NCBI RefSeq assembly: GCF_042468235.1 | Contig: NZ_CP170386.1 | Coordinates: forward strand, 1,860,001-1,924,000 | DNA from: Lonepinella sp042468235 | GTDB taxonomy: Bacteria; Pseudomonadota; Gammaproteobacteria; Enterobacterales; Pasteurellaceae | Direction: 5' to 3' | Length of the DNA stretch: 64,000 nucleotides | In this document: positions 16,415 through 25,348 of the stretch, piece after piece | Layout of the letters: each line of letters begins with the position of its first letter | Numbering within the stretch: position 1 is the first letter of the stretch | Notes under the pieces: generated by a model | What the model saw: only the letters and a program-made list of their open reading frames with translations | Database searches by the model: none | Told to the model about the DNA's origin: nothing | Program-made: the position numbers and the translations under genes

Positions 16415-17056
16415 ATGTATGCAGATAAAAAAGTCGAATTTACAGAAAAGCTTGCTTATCGCATTTTGCTAGATTGTGGCATATCTTGCTATAGAAATAA
16501 TCGAACCGATAAAACCGCTGTTGATATTCAAACCCAACAAGGTATCAAAATTGATGTTCAGTATTCACAAAATTTCGCTAAATATGGGGATTTTAGATTA
16601 GATATTATCTCTGCATTTTTTCCAAGAATTGATAAAAATACACATATTAAGTATCAATATGATCCCACATTACATTTACACCAAAATTTTGAACAAAAAT
16701 ACCATTGTGAAGTAAAGAAAAAAGGTAAAATCTATATTAATAACTATTTAGATGCTCTAATTATATTATTTTACAATAGTCAATTAGATATTCTTCTATC
16801 CAATATGCCAGACTATGTTCTAATCGTTAAGAAATCTGATCTAGCCGAATTTATTCGCCATAATATTATTGATATTTTCAATAGTATAAAAATAAATAAT
16901 AAACCTGATTTAGACGATAAACACGGCTCTGCTTTTATTCCCATCAAGGTTAACACCTTAATCGGTTATCTTGGCAAAAGATGCTTCTATAACACTTACT
17001 TATCATTGCAAGAACAACCAAATAAAGCGTTAATTAAATATTTACTTAGTAATTGA
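16415..17056 (+). CDS. Uncharacterised 213-residue protein, possibly nuclease-like
   Basis: I do not recognise this protein. It has a strong ribosome site (GAAGGAG) and its own start 50 bases after selB. It has no signal peptide or membrane segment and is rich in Ile, Asn, Lys and Tyr, with markedly AT-rich codons compared with selAB. The N-terminal third has a helix with two glutamates (E8, E11), then D37 and D47-x-Q49 in AVDIQTQQGIKIDVQYS. An acidic residue, a short gap and (D/E)-x-Q on adjacent strands is how some PD-(D/E)xK nucleases such as BglII arrange their site, so a restriction-type nuclease fold is possible but unproven. It could be a horizontally acquired passenger. Confidence 0.7.
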   Translation: MYADKKVEFTEKLAYRILLDCGISCYRNNRTDKTAVDIQTQQGIKIDVQYSQNFAKYGDFRLDIISAFFPRIDKNTHIKYQYDPTLHLHQNFEQKYHCEVKKKGKIYINNYLDALIILFYNSQLDILLSNMPDYVLIVKKSDLAEFIRHNIIDIFNSIKINNKPDLDDKHGSAFIPIKVNTLIGYLGKRCFYNTYLSLQEQPNKALIKYLLSN

Positions 17057-17103
17057 CATCGTTATCTTTAAAGATTAATAACTAATTCTTTTATTATTAC
17101 TTT

Positions 17104-18318
17104 TTATCCCACAACTTTAGGCAATAATCCAGCCTGAATTAAAAATGGAATAGAAACAATCACAATCCCTAAAACAGAAACAACTACTAATAACGCATTT
17201 CCACCACTTACTCGATAAGGCAAGTTGGGATGTTTTTGGCGCGCTTTCCAAGCTAATGCAGCGGGTAATACCACCGCATAAAAAGCAAACATTTGACCGG
17301 CATAACTCAGTGCTAAAATAAAGCCTTTAGGGTAAAATAATGCAAATAACATCGGTGGTAAGAATGTCAATACACCGAGCGTCATCCGTCCTGCAGATCG
17401 ATTAAATGTTCGTTTTAATAAATCGTTTATACAATCAAACAAACCCAAAGAGACCCCAAGGAAAGAGGTGATTAATGCCAATGCGGAGAATATTTTTACA
17501 GTGCTGCTAATGGCATCACTTCCGGTTATTTCTCGAGTCGCGGTTACTAATCCATTTAAGGTTGGATCTTGTTGTAAAATATCCAAGAACAAAGATTGAC
17601 TTAATACGCCATGAGTTGAAAGTTGCCATAAAATATAAATAACCAGCGTTATAAAAGATCCTGTAAGAATCGAAATTCGTAACGCTTTAACGTTACCACC
17701 TAAATAAGCATTTAAACTAGGAATTGAACCGTGAAAACCAAATGCAGTAAAAAATACCGGACTGGCGGAAATTAATAAAGCATTATCAATTGGCATTGCC
17801 ATGAGATTATCTATACTAATTTTAGGAAACATTAAAATCAATACAAAAACTAACGCCGCCACCATAATATAAAAGAGTAAGCGGTTGATCACATCAACAC
17901 TTTTGGTACCTATAATAATAAAAGCCCCAAAAAGTGCGGTGAAAATAACAATAGAAATTTTAGATGTGGTTTCTGCATCGCTTATTTGTGGAATGGTTGA
18001 TGCAAGAATATTTCCTCCACCCGTCACATAAGCAGCTAATAAAGCATACAGAAAGACCATTAAAATGGTCGTTGAAATAACTCTACCAGTCTTGCCAAAA
18101 TATTGTGCAGCGAGCGTGCCTATACCCGCATCATGCTCAGCGGTTTGATAAATTTCAACAAATAATAACGCACTATAAGTGAGCAAAAGCCATAAAACGC
18201 CTAATAATACAAAGGTAAAGGTAAAACCTATACCGGCTGCCGTCAGTGGCATAGCTAACATTCCCGCACCAATCATTGTGCCGGACACAAGTAAAGTACT
18301 TCCTAATATTCTATTCAT
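17104..18318 (-). CDS. tyrP: Aromatic amino acid permease, TyrP/Mtr type
   Basis: 404 residues with about 11 membrane segments. The first helix shows LVSGTMIGAGMLAMPLTAAGIGF, the signature of the hydroxy/aromatic amino acid permease family, and later FTAFGFHGSIPSLNAYLGG. It is an inner-membrane proton symporter for tyrosine or possibly tryptophan; the substrate cannot be settled from sequence alone and tyrosine is the best guess. The start ATG follows AAAGGATAAATACC. A perfect inverted repeat lies 20 bases upstream. Confidence 0.85.
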   Translation of the reverse strand: MNRILGSTLLVSGTMIGAGMLAMPLTAAGIGFTFTFVLLGVLWLLLTYSALLFVEIYQTAEHDAGIGTLAAQYFGKTGRVISTTILMVFLYALLAAYVTGGGNILASTIPQISDAETTSKISIVIFTALFGAFIIIGTKSVDVINRLLFYIMVAALVFVLILMFPKISIDNLMAMPIDNALLISASPVFFTAFGFHGSIPSLNAYLGGNVKALRISILTGSFITLVIYILWQLSTHGVLSQSLFLDILQQDPTLNGLVTATREITGSDAISSTVKIFSALALITSFLGVSLGLFDCINDLLKRTFNRSAGRMTLGVLTFLPPMLFALFYPKGFILALSYAGQMFAFYAVVLPAALAWKARQKHPNLPYRVSGGNALLVVVSVLGIVIVSIPFLIQAGLLPKVVG

Positions 18319-18337
18319 GGTATTTATCCTTTTTAAA

Positions 18338-18367
18338 TTTTGTTATGCGATTTTTAACATAACAAAA
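18338..18367. promoter_or_regulatory. Perfect inverted repeat upstream of the aromatic permease, possible operator
   Basis: TTTTGTTATG (18338-18347) and CATAACAAAA (18358-18367) are perfect 10-bp arms around a 10-base spacer. It lies between the permease start and the hslVU terminator. It does not match the TyrR box (TGTAAA-N6-TTTACA) well. It could be a repressor site or an mRNA hairpin. Confidence 0.5.
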
Positions 18368-18390
18368 GGGCGTTGTAAACAACGCCCTCA
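18368..18390 (-). terminator. hslVU terminator
   Basis: GGGCGTTG and CAACGCCC flank a short loop; on the minus strand the stem is followed by TTTTGTT. It lies 16 bases past the hslU stop. Confidence 0.85.
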
Positions 18391-18403
18391 ATATAAAAAT
18401 AAA

Positions 18404-19726
18404 TTATAAAATAAATCGACTCAAATCTTCGTTATCTACCACATCGTTTAATGCTGTAGAAACATAATTTTCATCAATCGTAATTTTTTCTCCTGAACGT
18501 TCACTTGCATCAAACGAAATACCATCCATTAAACGCTCTAACACGGTATGTAACCGTCTTGCGCCAATATTTTCGGTTTTTTCATTCACACGAAAAGCGG
18601 ATTCAGCGATTTTGCTGATACCATCTTGAGTAAATTCAATTTCTACCCCTTCGGTTTTCATTAATTCACGATATTGAAGTGTTAATGATGCATTGGGTTC
18701 AGTGAGAATACGTTCAAAATCTTCTTTAGTGAGTGATCTTAATTCTACACGAATCGGCAAACGACCTTGTAATTCAGGAAGTAAATCCGATGGACGAGCC
18801 ACTTGGAAGGCACCGGAACAGATAAATAAAATATGGTCAGTTTTTACCATACCATGTTTAGTATTAACTGTTGAACCCTCAATAATTGGTAACAAGTCAC
18901 GCTGTACCCCTTCACGAGAGACATCACCACCACTGTATTCCCCTTTTTTACAGATTTTGTCAATTTCATCGATAAAGACGATACCATGTTGCTCGACAGA
19001 TTCTATAGCTTGCTGTTTTAAATCTTCTGGATTCACCAACTTGGCCGCTTCTTCATCAATCATTACTTTTAACGCGTCTTTGATTTTCATTTTGCGTTTC
19101 TTGGTTTTACTTGGTGACATACCTTCAAATATGGATTGCAGTTGCGATGTCATTTCTTCCATACCCGGTGGTGTCATGATTTCTACGCTAACCGGATGAG
19201 ATACATCAATTTCAATTTCTCGCTGATCTAATTGTCCTTCACGCAATTTTTTACGGAATACTTGGCGAGTAGCTTCATTATTACTTTCTTCTGCATTGCC
19301 CCACTGATCTTTAGCCGGCGGTAATAACACATCTAAAATACGATCTTCCGCTGCATCCTGCGCTTTCATTCGATTTTTTTCCACTGCTTGTTGGCGTACC
19401 AATTTCATGGAAACATCGGTTAAATCACGGATAATCGAATCCACTTCCTTCCCAACATACCCCACTTCAGTAAATTTAGTAGCTTCTACTTTAATAAACG
19501 GGGCGTTAGCAAGTTTTGCTAATCGACGAGCAATTTCAGTTTTACCCACACCAGTCGGTCCAATCATCAAAATATTTTTAGGCGTCACTTCTTGACGCAA
19601 TTCTTCGGATAATTGCATCCGTCTCCAGCGATTACGTAAGGCAATCGCCACGGCACGTTTGGCATCACTTTGTCCAATAATATGTGCATCTAATTCTGAA
19701 ACAATTTCACGGGGTGTCATAGACAT
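18404..19726 (-). CDS. hslU: ATP-dependent protease ATPase subunit HslU (ClpY)
   Basis: 440 residues. It opens MTPREIVSELDAHIIGQ, has Walker A GPTGVGKT at residues 56-63, Walker B GIVFIDEIDKI, an inserted I-domain in the middle, and the C-terminal NIGARRLHTVLERLMDGISF sensor-2 region. It forms hexamers that unfold substrates for HslV. It follows hslV by 13 bases in one heat-shock operon. Confidence 0.98.
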   Translation of the reverse strand: MSMTPREIVSELDAHIIGQSDAKRAVAIALRNRWRRMQLSEELRQEVTPKNILMIGPTGVGKTEIARRLAKLANAPFIKVEATKFTEVGYVGKEVDSIIRDLTDVSMKLVRQQAVEKNRMKAQDAAEDRILDVLLPPAKDQWGNAEESNNEATRQVFRKKLREGQLDQREIEIDVSHPVSVEIMTPPGMEEMTSQLQSIFEGMSPSKTKKRKMKIKDALKVMIDEEAAKLVNPEDLKQQAIESVEQHGIVFIDEIDKICKKGEYSGGDVSREGVQRDLLPIIEGSTVNTKHGMVKTDHILFICSGAFQVARPSDLLPELQGRLPIRVELRSLTKEDFERILTEPNASLTLQYRELMKTEGVEIEFTQDGISKIAESAFRVNEKTENIGARRLHTVLERLMDGISFDASERSGEKITIDENYVSTALNDVVDNEDLSRFIL

Positions 19727-19739
19727 AAATTTTTATTCC

Positions 19740-20261
19740 TTATAATTCTTCAATAACGTGATTATGATTAGTATAAATATCAATATCACCAGCAATGATT
19801 AAGGCTTGTTTAACAATCTCCGCTGCAGTCAAATTGCTATCAGTACGAAGTAATGCTAATGCTGCGGATTTTGCATAATTACCACCCGATCCAATCGCCA
19901 ACACATCAAATTCAGGCTCAATCACATCGCCACTGCCTGACACCAATAAAAAATCGCTTTCGTTAGCTACAATCATCATCGCTTCCAAACGGCGTAAAGC
20001 ACGTTCTGTTCGCCATTCTTTAGCCAATTCCACCGCACTTTTTACCAAATGCCCTTGATGCAATTCTAATTTCTTCTCAAATAAATCCCGTAAAATAAAC
20101 GCATCCGCCGTTGAACCGGCAAAACCTGTAACCACTTTATCTTTATACAAACGGCGAACCTTACGCACAGTGCCTTTTTCGACACAATTTCCAAGTGTTG
20201 CTTGACCATCACCACCAATAGCGACTTTACCGTCTTTACGTACACATACTATCGTTGTCAT
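19740..20261 (-). CDS. hslV: ATP-dependent protease peptidase subunit HslV (ClpQ)
   Basis: 173 residues, a proteasome beta-type subunit. MTTIV opens the protein; removal of Met exposes the catalytic Thr. GDGQATLGN and GFAGSTADAFILRDLFEKKLE are family blocks. It forms a dodecameric peptidase that is gated by HslU. The start follows AAAAAGGATT, and a sigma-32 type promoter precedes it. Confidence 0.98.
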   Translation of the reverse strand: MTTIVCVRKDGKVAIGGDGQATLGNCVEKGTVRKVRRLYKDKVVTGFAGSTADAFILRDLFEKKLELHQGHLVKSAVELAKEWRTERALRRLEAMMIVANESDFLLVSGSGDVIEPEFDVLAIGSGGNYAKSAALALLRTDSNLTAAEIVKQALIIAGDIDIYTNHNHVIEEL

Positions 20262-20291
20262 TTTTAATCCTTTTTATCAAAATTTAAACAG

Positions 20292-20320
20292 TAAATGAGG
20301 GCTGGATAGTTAATTTCAAG
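20292..20320 (-). promoter_or_regulatory. Heat-shock (sigma-32) promoter of hslVU
   Basis: On the minus strand CTTGAAA (20314-20320) is followed after 13 bases by CCTCATTTA (20292-20300), one mismatch from the sigma-32 consensus CTTGAAA / CCCCATNTA at a permitted spacing. It lies 31 bases upstream of the hslV start. Confidence 0.8.
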
Positions 20321-20340
20321 GTAAATTCTCATAAAAACGC

Positions 20341-20364
20341 GCATTTTCCCTACTTGGAAAATGC
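20341..20364 (-). terminator. Terminator of the EamA-family gene
   Basis: GCATTTTCC and GGAAAATGC form a perfect 9-bp stem with a 6-base loop. On the minus strand it is followed by GCGTTTTTA. It separates the exporter gene from the hslVU promoter. Confidence 0.8.
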
Positions 20365-20393
20365 ACTATACGTCATTAGATGATAAATATAAG

Positions 20394-21296
20394 TCATTTT
20401 TGTGAAAAAACTAACCCTAACCCAATCAATCCAATTCCACACAAATGATACAAATGAAAAGACTCACCCAGTAATGATACCGACAATAATACACCGAATA
20501 CGGGCATTAAATGAATGGATAACCCCGAAATCACCGGACCGACTTTTTGAATCGCCACGTTATACAAAATATAAGCAATCACCGACGGAAATACACCCAC
20601 ATAAGCTAATCCCAACAAAGTTGAACTATTCCATATAATAGCTTGGGTGCCTTGTAATTGTTCCCATAAAAATAACGGAAAAAGGGAAATTAACGCAATA
20701 ATAATTTGTACACCCATTAATCCCTTGCGATCAATATTAGCGGGAATATCTTTCATTAACAGTGTATAAATCGCCCAGCAGATCATCGCCATAAACACGA
20801 TAATATCACCGGGATTAAAAGATAACGCCACAAAATTCGCCCATTGCCCTTGTAACACAATGACCAACACGCCGAAAAGTGAAATAGCCAATCCTATAGC
20901 TTGTGTAACCTTAATTTTTTGATGATAAAACAAAACACCAATCAGCATGATTAACACTGGAATACAAGAATTTAATAAAATTGCATTGGTAGTCGTTGTA
21001 CTATGTAAACCTTTATAGACAAGTGTATTAAATACCGCCACCCCAAAAATAGACACCGTAATAATCCTGCCCCAATGTTGGCGATATTGCTGCCAATCAC
21101 GTTTCATTGTCGCTAACACAAAAGGTAACAATACAAGCAACGCAATAATCCAACGCCCAAAAGAGAGCGTATAAGGCGGAATATCTGCTCTTACCGCTCG
21201 ACCCACAGCAAAATTGCCAGCCCAAAAGAGTGGAGGAAGTATTAAAAAGGGTAATAAAGGTAGGGACTGTTTGATATTGGAAAAATAGTGCCGCAT
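20394..21296 (-). CDS. EamA-family (drug/metabolite superfamily) transporter
   Basis: 300 residues with ten predicted membrane helices in two EamA repeats. The first repeat begins LPPLFWAGNFAVGRAVRADIPPYTLSFGRW and the second near PGDIIVFMAMICWAIYTLLMKDIP. It is probably an inner-membrane exporter of a small metabolite; the substrate is unknown. It is a single gene with its own terminator and lies upstream of hslVU on the same strand. An uptake signal precedes it. Confidence 0.85.
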   Translation of the reverse strand: MRHYFSNIKQSLPLLPFLILPPLFWAGNFAVGRAVRADIPPYTLSFGRWIIALLVLLPFVLATMKRDWQQYRQHWGRIITVSIFGVAVFNTLVYKGLHSTTTTNAILLNSCIPVLIMLIGVLFYHQKIKVTQAIGLAISLFGVLVIVLQGQWANFVALSFNPGDIIVFMAMICWAIYTLLMKDIPANIDRKGLMGVQIIIALISLFPLFLWEQLQGTQAIIWNSSTLLGLAYVGVFPSVIAYILYNVAIQKVGPVISGLSIHLMPVFGVLLSVSLLGESFHLYHLCGIGLIGLGLVFSQK

Positions 21297-21387
21297 AAAT
21301 ATTCCTATTATGTGTTTTAAGTTATTTTACACAAAAGTGCGGTGAAATTTTAGCAAATATATTAATTTATAATTATCAATAAAAATT

Positions 21388-21421
21388 AACCGCACTTTAT
21401 ACTCTTTCTCAAAGTGCGGTT
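21388..21421. terminator. Inverted uptake-signal terminator after mdaB
   Basis: AACCGCACTTT and AAAGTGCGGTT pair around a 12-base loop; on the minus strand they are followed by AATTTTTATT. A further uptake signal lies nearby at about 21333. Confidence 0.8.
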
Positions 21422-21429
21422 ATGTCTAT

Positions 21430-22008
21430 TTAACCAAAAATATTAGTTAAATGTATTTTATAATCTGCAATAAACTTCTCTACATTCGGATTTTTCATCA
21501 CATCATTACAAATAAAAGTCGGTAAGGGTTGCATGGCCAAAAATTGATTGGCTTTATGAAAATGAAAATAGACAGTATCTACCCCTTTACCTTCAAAAAA
21601 ATCATTTGGACGAGTAAAGGCTTCAATCGGTGCATTCCATGTTAAAGAAAGCATATATTTTTTACCATGTAACAAGCCTCCCGTACCATAACCTTCGGTC
21701 GGATTCACGCGGTGTCTGCCGTCACTGGCATTAAGTTTGCCATAACCCGCGGTGAACACTTCATCAATATATTTTTTCACGGTCCACGGCTCACCCATCC
21801 ACCAACCGGGCATCTGCCAAATCACCACATCCGCCCATAAAAATTTAGCGACTTCTTTTTCTGTATCATAGCCGTTATCAATCAGTGTTTCATCAATTTT
21901 ATGTCCGAGCTGTTGCAAGGTTTCAACTGCAATGTGATGCAAGGTATGATTTAATTCACCTTGACTATGTGCAAAGGCTTTTCCGCCGTCTAAAAGTAAA
22001 ATATTCAT
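21430..22008 (-). CDS. mdaB: NAD(P)H-quinone oxidoreductase of the MdaB flavodoxin-fold family
   Basis: 192 residues, normal for MdaB. NILLLDGGKAFAHSQGELNHTL binds the FAD, then WADVVIWQMPGWWMGEPWTVKKYIDEVF and TGGLLHGKKYMLSLTWNAP follow; the WQMPGWWMGEPW block is distinctive for MdaB and related modulators of drug activity. It reduces quinones by two electrons and protects against oxidative stress. It is divergent from a GlcG/HbpS-like gene across 174 bases. Confidence 0.92.
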   Translation of the reverse strand: MNILLLDGGKAFAHSQGELNHTLHHIAVETLQQLGHKIDETLIDNGYDTEKEVAKFLWADVVIWQMPGWWMGEPWTVKKYIDEVFTAGYGKLNASDGRHRVNPTEGYGTGGLLHGKKYMLSLTWNAPIEAFTRPNDFFEGKGVDTVYFHFHKANQFLAMQPLPTFICNDVMKNPNVEKFIADYKIHLTNIFG

Positions 22009-22182
22009 GGTTTAATCTCCTAATAATTCAATATAAAATATTATAAGTAAGCAGAATTGAATTATACAATTTATCTTACCTATTGAAGTTATTCCTTTTT
22101 TCTTGCAATATTTTGCTGACATTATTTTTTTTCATTGTGTACAATTGAGCAAATTTATGTTTTATTTCAAAAAGGAATGATT

Positions 22183-22596
22183 ATGACGACTTTATCAATT
22201 CAATCTGATATTAGCCTTACACAAGCTAATCATTTAATTGCACAAGGTATCCAGATTGCTACTCAACAAGGCTTAAATTTATCGATTGCTGTGGTAGATC
22301 GATCTGGGCATTTGCTTGCTTTTGCGCGTATGGATAACGCATCCTTAGTGACCATTGATGTGGCTATCGGCAAAGCGCGTACCGCCGCCTATTTAAAAGC
22401 CCCGTCAAAATTATTTGAAGATTTTGTGAATAATGGTGCACCTGCCATGCTGGCGACACCTAATATTTTACCATTACAGGGCGGAATTCCTTTGTTAATA
22501 GAAGATAAAATTATTGGAGCAGTTGGCGTGAGTGGGGCGAGTGGTGATATTGATAACCAAACCGCAGAAACCCTTGCTGGTTTATTTCAAGCTTAA
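22183..22596 (+). CDS. GlcG/HbpS family protein (heme-degrading/binding domain family)
   Basis: 137 residues starting at the ATG after AAAAAGGAATGATT; an upstream in-frame ATG at 22135 lacks a ribosome site. The DUF336 fold is seen in LSIAVVDRSGHLLAFARMDNASLVTIDVAIGKARTAA and GGIPLLIEDKIIGAVGVSGASGDIDNQTAE. Proteins of this family include HbpS and GlcG; the biochemical function here is not known. No signal peptide is visible. It is convergent with a TonB-dependent receptor, which hints at, but does not prove, an iron or heme link. Confidence 0.85.
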   Translation: MTTLSIQSDISLTQANHLIAQGIQIATQQGLNLSIAVVDRSGHLLAFARMDNASLVTIDVAIGKARTAAYLKAPSKLFEDFVNNGAPAMLATPNILPLQGGIPLLIEDKIIGAVGVSGASGDIDNQTAETLAGLFQA

Positions 22597-22621
22597 CGAA
22601 AAATGAATAAATTTTGAAAAA

Positions 22622-22659
22622 TTAACCGCACTTTGGTGTTTAACAAAAGTGCGGTTAAA
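22622..22659. terminator. Bidirectional uptake-signal terminator
   Basis: TTAACCGCACTTT and AAAGTGCGGTTAA form a 13-bp stem with T-rich flanks on both sides, between the convergent GlcG/HbpS-like gene and the receptor gene. Confidence 0.88.
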
Positions 22660-22675
22660 AATGTTTACGTTTTTA

Positions 22676-24667
22676 CTAGAACGAATATTTCACATTGGCA
22701 AAATAAACTCTTCCTTCTTCAGCATAACCATCGGTGAGATAGTAGTTCTTATCGAAGATATTAGATACGCCCACATCAAGACTTAAGCCTTGTTTAAAGG
22801 TGTAACTGATTTTAGCATCAGTGGTACCAAACCCTGATAGGGTTTCGTATTTTTTATTCACCAACGCATAACGTCCAGATTCAGCTGTTTGACTTAAATA
22901 AATAGATAATTCAGGCGTCACTTTCCAATCGGCATAAGCAAAGAATTTATGGCGTGGTAAATCCGTTACTTTAATGCTGGAATCGCCGTTTTTCGCTTTA
23001 GTGTAAGTGTAATTTGCACCCAAAGTGAAGTCTTTGGTGACAAAAGCGGTGACACCTAATTCAACCCCTTTATAAATGGCTTTATCCACATTTTGGTTTT
23101 GCACTTCAGCGGTCGCATCATTGATGGCGACTTCATTGATGGCATCTTTAACATGGCTATAAAATAACGCCCCTTCTACTTTAAACATATCGTTAAAGGT
23201 GTGGAAATAACCGATTTCAATATGATCAGCAATCTCTGGTTTTAAGAATGGATTCGGTAAGCGATTTTTACTTAAACTACGAGAATAACGCTCTTTCATG
23301 GTTGGCAAATGGCTTTTATGGGCATAACTTAGGCTTAACTCGTCATTTTGAGTAAAGTTATGCACCACTTTGGCTTGATAATTGAAGGCGTGTTGTGAGC
23401 TAGTATCGAAATGATAAATCCCATAAACGCTTTTCTTGTTGACTTTATACAGAGCCTGATAATTTTGAGCTTTTACCGCATCTTTATAGTCATAGCTGAC
23501 GCCCACAATAGCTTTAGTGGTATCGGTGAAACGATAGGTATCTTCTAAGCCAACACTGTAAGTTCGATCTTCATTACGAGCTACAGGTTCGCCATCATTA
23601 TGCTCGCGATGTACATCAAATTTGTAAAGTGCGGATAATTTTAGCGTATTATTTTCGCTGGTATTGGCTCCAAACTCTAAACCTGCACCGTAGGAATAAT
23701 CACGATAATGGCTGTTAAATGAGCTATTTTTGTCTTGCGTACTAAAGGTTTCATCATCATACACCGATAAATCATTGTTGAAAGTATCGTGGAATAATTT
23801 GGTATTGAGATAATATTGACCATCTGCAAATGCCGTATGCGATAAGAAATAGAGACTTTCTTTATCCCACGCAGGCCAACGCCAGAATCTTGGGGTACCG
23901 TTGCCCGTATAAAACGGCTGTTGTTTTCTCGCATCTTGGTTGGAATAGGAAATGGCATATTCATCAGTGGCATTTGGGGTGTAACCCACACGCAAACTTA
24001 ATTTACGATCACGACTTGATGAATTATCTGCTCGTCCGCCATTTTCATATTTCGTTGCTTGGAAATCACGAGAAAGTTGTACACCTTGACGTTCGACAAA
24101 GCTACCACTTACTTGGGCATAGAATTTTTCTTGTTTGGTACCTAAACTAAAATAAGGTTGATTCACTGCTGTGTGGCTATTACGACCCGTTTGATAACCA
24201 TAACCAATCACGCCTTCAAGGGCTTTAGTGGGTTTACGAGTGACTAAGTTAACCGCTCCGCCCATGGTGTTGGCACCGTATAATACTGAACTTGCCCCTT
24301 TGGAAATATTGATTTCGGCTAAATCAAAGGTGGTAAAACGGCCCAAATCCATATTGCCGTCATAAGGCACATAAACAGGGATGCCATCAATAAACACGGG
24401 AACACGCAATGCATTAAAACCACGCACACGGATATTTTGTTCACCCCTTGCACCACCACGTTCAAAAGATACACCTGGAGACATTTTGGCTACTTGAGCC
24501 ACATTGGAAATTTGATTTTGACGAAGTTGATCTTGGTTAACCGATACCGTGCTAATATCTGCACCGTTTTCGACCACATCAATTTGACCAAGAGTAAATA
24601 CTTCAGCGTAGCTGGTTGCGGAGCAACAAGCTACGGCAATTGCCGTGCAAATTAACGATTTTTTCAT
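22676..24667 (-). CDS. TonB-dependent outer-membrane receptor
   Basis: 663 residues. The signal peptide is about residues 1-21 (MKKSLICTAIAVACCSATSYA), followed by a TonB-box-like TLGQIDVVENG. The plug domain is about 45-150 with IRVRGFNALRVPVFIDGIPV and SKGASSVLYGANTMGGAVNLVTRKP. The rest is a beta-barrel ending in an aromatic residue (FANVKYSF), as outer-membrane proteins do. It imports an iron complex, siderophore, heme or another chelate; I cannot name the ligand. The gene upstream on the same strand, 9 bases away, encodes a small membrane protein and probably shares its transcript. Confidence 0.93.
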   Translation of the reverse strand: MKKSLICTAIAVACCSATSYAEVFTLGQIDVVENGADISTVSVNQDQLRQNQISNVAQVAKMSPGVSFERGGARGEQNIRVRGFNALRVPVFIDGIPVYVPYDGNMDLGRFTTFDLAEINISKGASSVLYGANTMGGAVNLVTRKPTKALEGVIGYGYQTGRNSHTAVNQPYFSLGTKQEKFYAQVSGSFVERQGVQLSRDFQATKYENGGRADNSSSRDRKLSLRVGYTPNATDEYAISYSNQDARKQQPFYTGNGTPRFWRWPAWDKESLYFLSHTAFADGQYYLNTKLFHDTFNNDLSVYDDETFSTQDKNSSFNSHYRDYSYGAGLEFGANTSENNTLKLSALYKFDVHREHNDGEPVARNEDRTYSVGLEDTYRFTDTTKAIVGVSYDYKDAVKAQNYQALYKVNKKSVYGIYHFDTSSQHAFNYQAKVVHNFTQNDELSLSYAHKSHLPTMKERYSRSLSKNRLPNPFLKPEIADHIEIGYFHTFNDMFKVEGALFYSHVKDAINEVAINDATAEVQNQNVDKAIYKGVELGVTAFVTKDFTLGANYTYTKAKNGDSSIKVTDLPRHKFFAYADWKVTPELSIYLSQTAESGRYALVNKKYETLSGFGTTDAKISYTFKQGLSLDVGVSNIFDKNYYLTDGYAEEGRVYFANVKYSF

Positions 24668-24676
24668 GGTAATTCC

Positions 24677-25156
24677 TTATTGGTTAGGGTTAAAACGTAA
24701 TTTTAAAGCAATGGTGATCGCAGAAAATAAGCGTTCATCATTGCCTTTTAGATTTTCTCTGAACGTTTTATTCGGGTCGGTAATCTTCACCCGACCTTGA
24801 TGTAATTCAGAGAGTAAAAAAGTTAACGGAAGATGCAATTTTTCAGCTAATTCTGTTACCGTAATATGCTCAAAAGTCATTAATAGCCGATCTAAATTAC
24901 AATAAGATGGATATTTTTGTTTAAAGCAAACATCGGTTAATTGTGCAATTTGTTTCAACGCTTTGCGACGGCGGTGAATAACATGAATAATCAATAAAAC
25001 GACAAAGCACAAGCCGATGATTTGATGAAGTCGAGCAAAAAATAATAGATTGCCAATGCCAAAAGACAAACAAATTGCAGAAATTACCATGGATATTAGG
25101 CTCAATAACAGCAAAATAATTAGCATTCCTTTGGCAATAATCTGTAATTTTTGCAT
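24677..25156 (-). CDS. Uncharacterised membrane protein with cytoplasmic domain, upstream of TonB receptor
   Basis: 159 residues. Two membrane helices are visible (about 10-33 and 40-60, LHQIIGLCFVVLLIIHVIHRRRKAL), with two histidines facing each other across the pair (H45 and H59 approximately) that could bind heme or metal. A soluble tail of about 95 residues includes HITVTELAEKLHLPLTFLLSELHQGRVKITDPNKTF, which looks like a winged-helix or degenerate helix-turn-helix. It starts after AAGGAAAATC. It is in one operon with the receptor 9 bases downstream. No family recognised; a role in iron/heme uptake is inferred from context only. Confidence 0.7.
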   Translation of the reverse strand: MQKLQIIAKGMLIILLLLSLISMVISAICLSFGIGNLLFFARLHQIIGLCFVVLLIIHVIHRRRKALKQIAQLTDVCFKQKYPSYCNLDRLLMTFEHITVTELAEKLHLPLTFLLSELHQGRVKITDPNKTFRENLKGNDERLFSAITIALKLRFNPNQ

Positions 25157-25348
25157 GATTTTCCTTCACAAATAATCAAAGTATAAACAATTATATAACG
25201 ATAAAAAAGATAATTGAATGATTTACACTATTTTTTTACAAAAATGTTACTAAAAAATACATACAAATTGAATATTAAGGGTAAATAACTTTCTATTGCT
25301 AGATTAGCATAGCTATTATCCATAGGAATATTGTCAGAACAAATAAAA

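Noticed and set aside
18693..19199. 168-codon plus-strand ORF inside hslU
   Set aside because: It is antisense to a highly conserved gene with biased codons and has no recognisable protein features.
22025..22063. AATTCAAT / ATTGAATT pair in the mdaB promoter region as operator
   Set aside because: The arms are short, AT-rich and 23 bases apart, so chance occurrence is likely in this AT-rich DNA.
23677..23991. Minus-strand 104-codon ORF inside the TonB receptor
   Set aside because: It is an overlapping alternative frame on the same strand; the receptor frame has a signal peptide and barrel features.
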